Below are positions 53,280 to 53,451 of a DNA stretch of 53,451 bases, one piece after another. Origin of the DNA: an uncultured bacterium. GTDB lineage: Bacteria > Verrucomicrobiota > Kiritimatiellia > PWTM01. Every line of letters starts with the position of its first letter. Position 1 is the stretch's first letter. Where the stretch lies: positions 1-53,451 of the forward strand of contig CALLML010000090.1 of assembly GCA_938005705.1 (NCBI GenBank), written 5' to 3'. Position numbers and translations under genes: made by a program. The notes beneath the pieces are model-generated. The model did not search any database. It was not told the origin of the DNA and saw only the letters and a list, made by a program, of their open reading frames with translations.

Positions 53280-53338
53280 CTTATGCGGCAATTCCCAAAG
53301 CCAAATATATGAATCTGGAGACTTGACCCCTCAAGCCC
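52945..53338 (-). repeat. RHS cassette, copy 2
   Basis: Reverse-complement partner of 20392-20788. Copy 2 begins (on the minus strand) at GGGCTTGAGGGGTCAAG, where CTTGA and TCAAG form a small inverted repeat, and ends after GERGG. Upstream flanking sequence is an IS4-type transposase start, unlike the hydrolase in copy 1. Confidence 0.75.
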
Positions 53339-53422
53339 GCGATACCGTTCCACGCATCGGCCAAACTGTTGTGGATGAATGCTGCGAGTCACTTGAGCGA
53401 ATACGGGGGCGCACGTGTTCAT
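53276..53422 (-). pseudogene. IS4-type transposase N-terminal fragment (DUF4372)
   Basis: A 48-codon frame starting MNTCAPVFAQVTRSIHPQQF and continuing GRCVERYRG, which is the N-terminal DUF4372 region of IS4-family transposases. After RYRG the expected continuation is replaced by the RHS cassette. It keeps no catalytic residues. This is a broken insertion sequence. Confidence 0.65.
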
Positions 53423-53451
53423 GGCCCCAGCATGCCCACCGGTCGAATCCG

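Noticed and set aside
1-53451. tRNA or rRNA genes, prophage
   Set aside because: No cloverleaf-like sequence with GGTTCGA-type T-arm plus CCA end, no rRNA segments and no phage structural genes were noticed by eye.

Overview
The window is one contig stretch of a GC-rich (by eye about 60-65%) Gram-negative-type bacterium. The best guess is the PVC group, Verrucomicrobiota or Kiritimatiellota. The support is indirect: an ECF sigma factor of the type common in Rhodopirellula and Verrucomicrobium, a secreted squalene-cyclase-fold protein, short RHS-core cassettes with signal peptides, a GbsR-like regulator in front of a polysaccharide cluster, and dispersed short intergenic repeats. I see no rRNA, tRNA, prophage or CRISPR array, so the phylum is inferred.

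Layout. 1-5.1 kb: the tail of a short-chain dehydrogenase, a large GT-C/DUF2723 membrane protein with a TPR tail, and three tandem small heat-shock genes with a sigma-54-like promoter candidate. 5.3-11.8 kb: housekeeping genes (argG-lysA, a GH20 enzyme, and elongation factor P with its lysine ligase EpmA). 12.7-16.0 kb: a candidate structured RNA, a strong sigma-70-like promoter and a four-gene pseudopilin/PilX-like operon. 16.1-19.9 kb: a coupled three-gene operon (SIS isomerase, DUF2157, GDYXXLXY-like protein) and a membrane sensor with a Cys-pair tail. 20.2-21.1 kb: a scar where an RHS cassette truncates an alpha/beta hydrolase. 21.3-26.3 kb: a cupin, a secreted toroid protein, an ECF sigma/FecR pair and a GbsR/MarR-type regulator.

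26.4-47.4 kb is a large co-directional surface-glycan locus. It contains a DegT aminotransferase, NeuB-, NeuC- and NeuA-like nonulosonic (sialic-acid-type) sugar genes, a dehydrogenase, a methyltransferase, two AsnB-type amidotransferases, a surface-carbohydrate GT-B protein, an ABC exporter, a P-loop kinase-like protein, four glycosyltransferases, a hexapeptide acetyltransferase and a GT-C membrane protein. Most junctions overlap by 1-22 bases, which points to translational coupling. Together the genes look able to make, activate, decorate and export a nonulosonate-containing glycan.

47.5-52.7 kb runs on the minus strand: a patatin lipase gene broken by one extra A in an A7 run, MarC, YjbQ, a sugar nucleotidyltransferase coupled to a galacturonokinase-like kinase, and a phosphoglycerate-mutase-like metalloenzyme. 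The window ends in a second RHS cassette, here interrupting an IS4-type transposase.

The most unusual signal is a set of three short arrays of a 15-bp palindrome (TTCCAAGGTTTGGAA and variants) at 26.3, 45.6 and 52.8 kb. Within arrays the copies are 29-32 bp apart, mostly 32 bp (about three helical turns), with unrelated spacers, and each array lies just upstream of a gene start. Other leads are a C11 tract inside a surface glycosyltransferase, the duplicated gene-breaking RHS cassettes, and the structured-RNA candidate ahead of the pilin operon.
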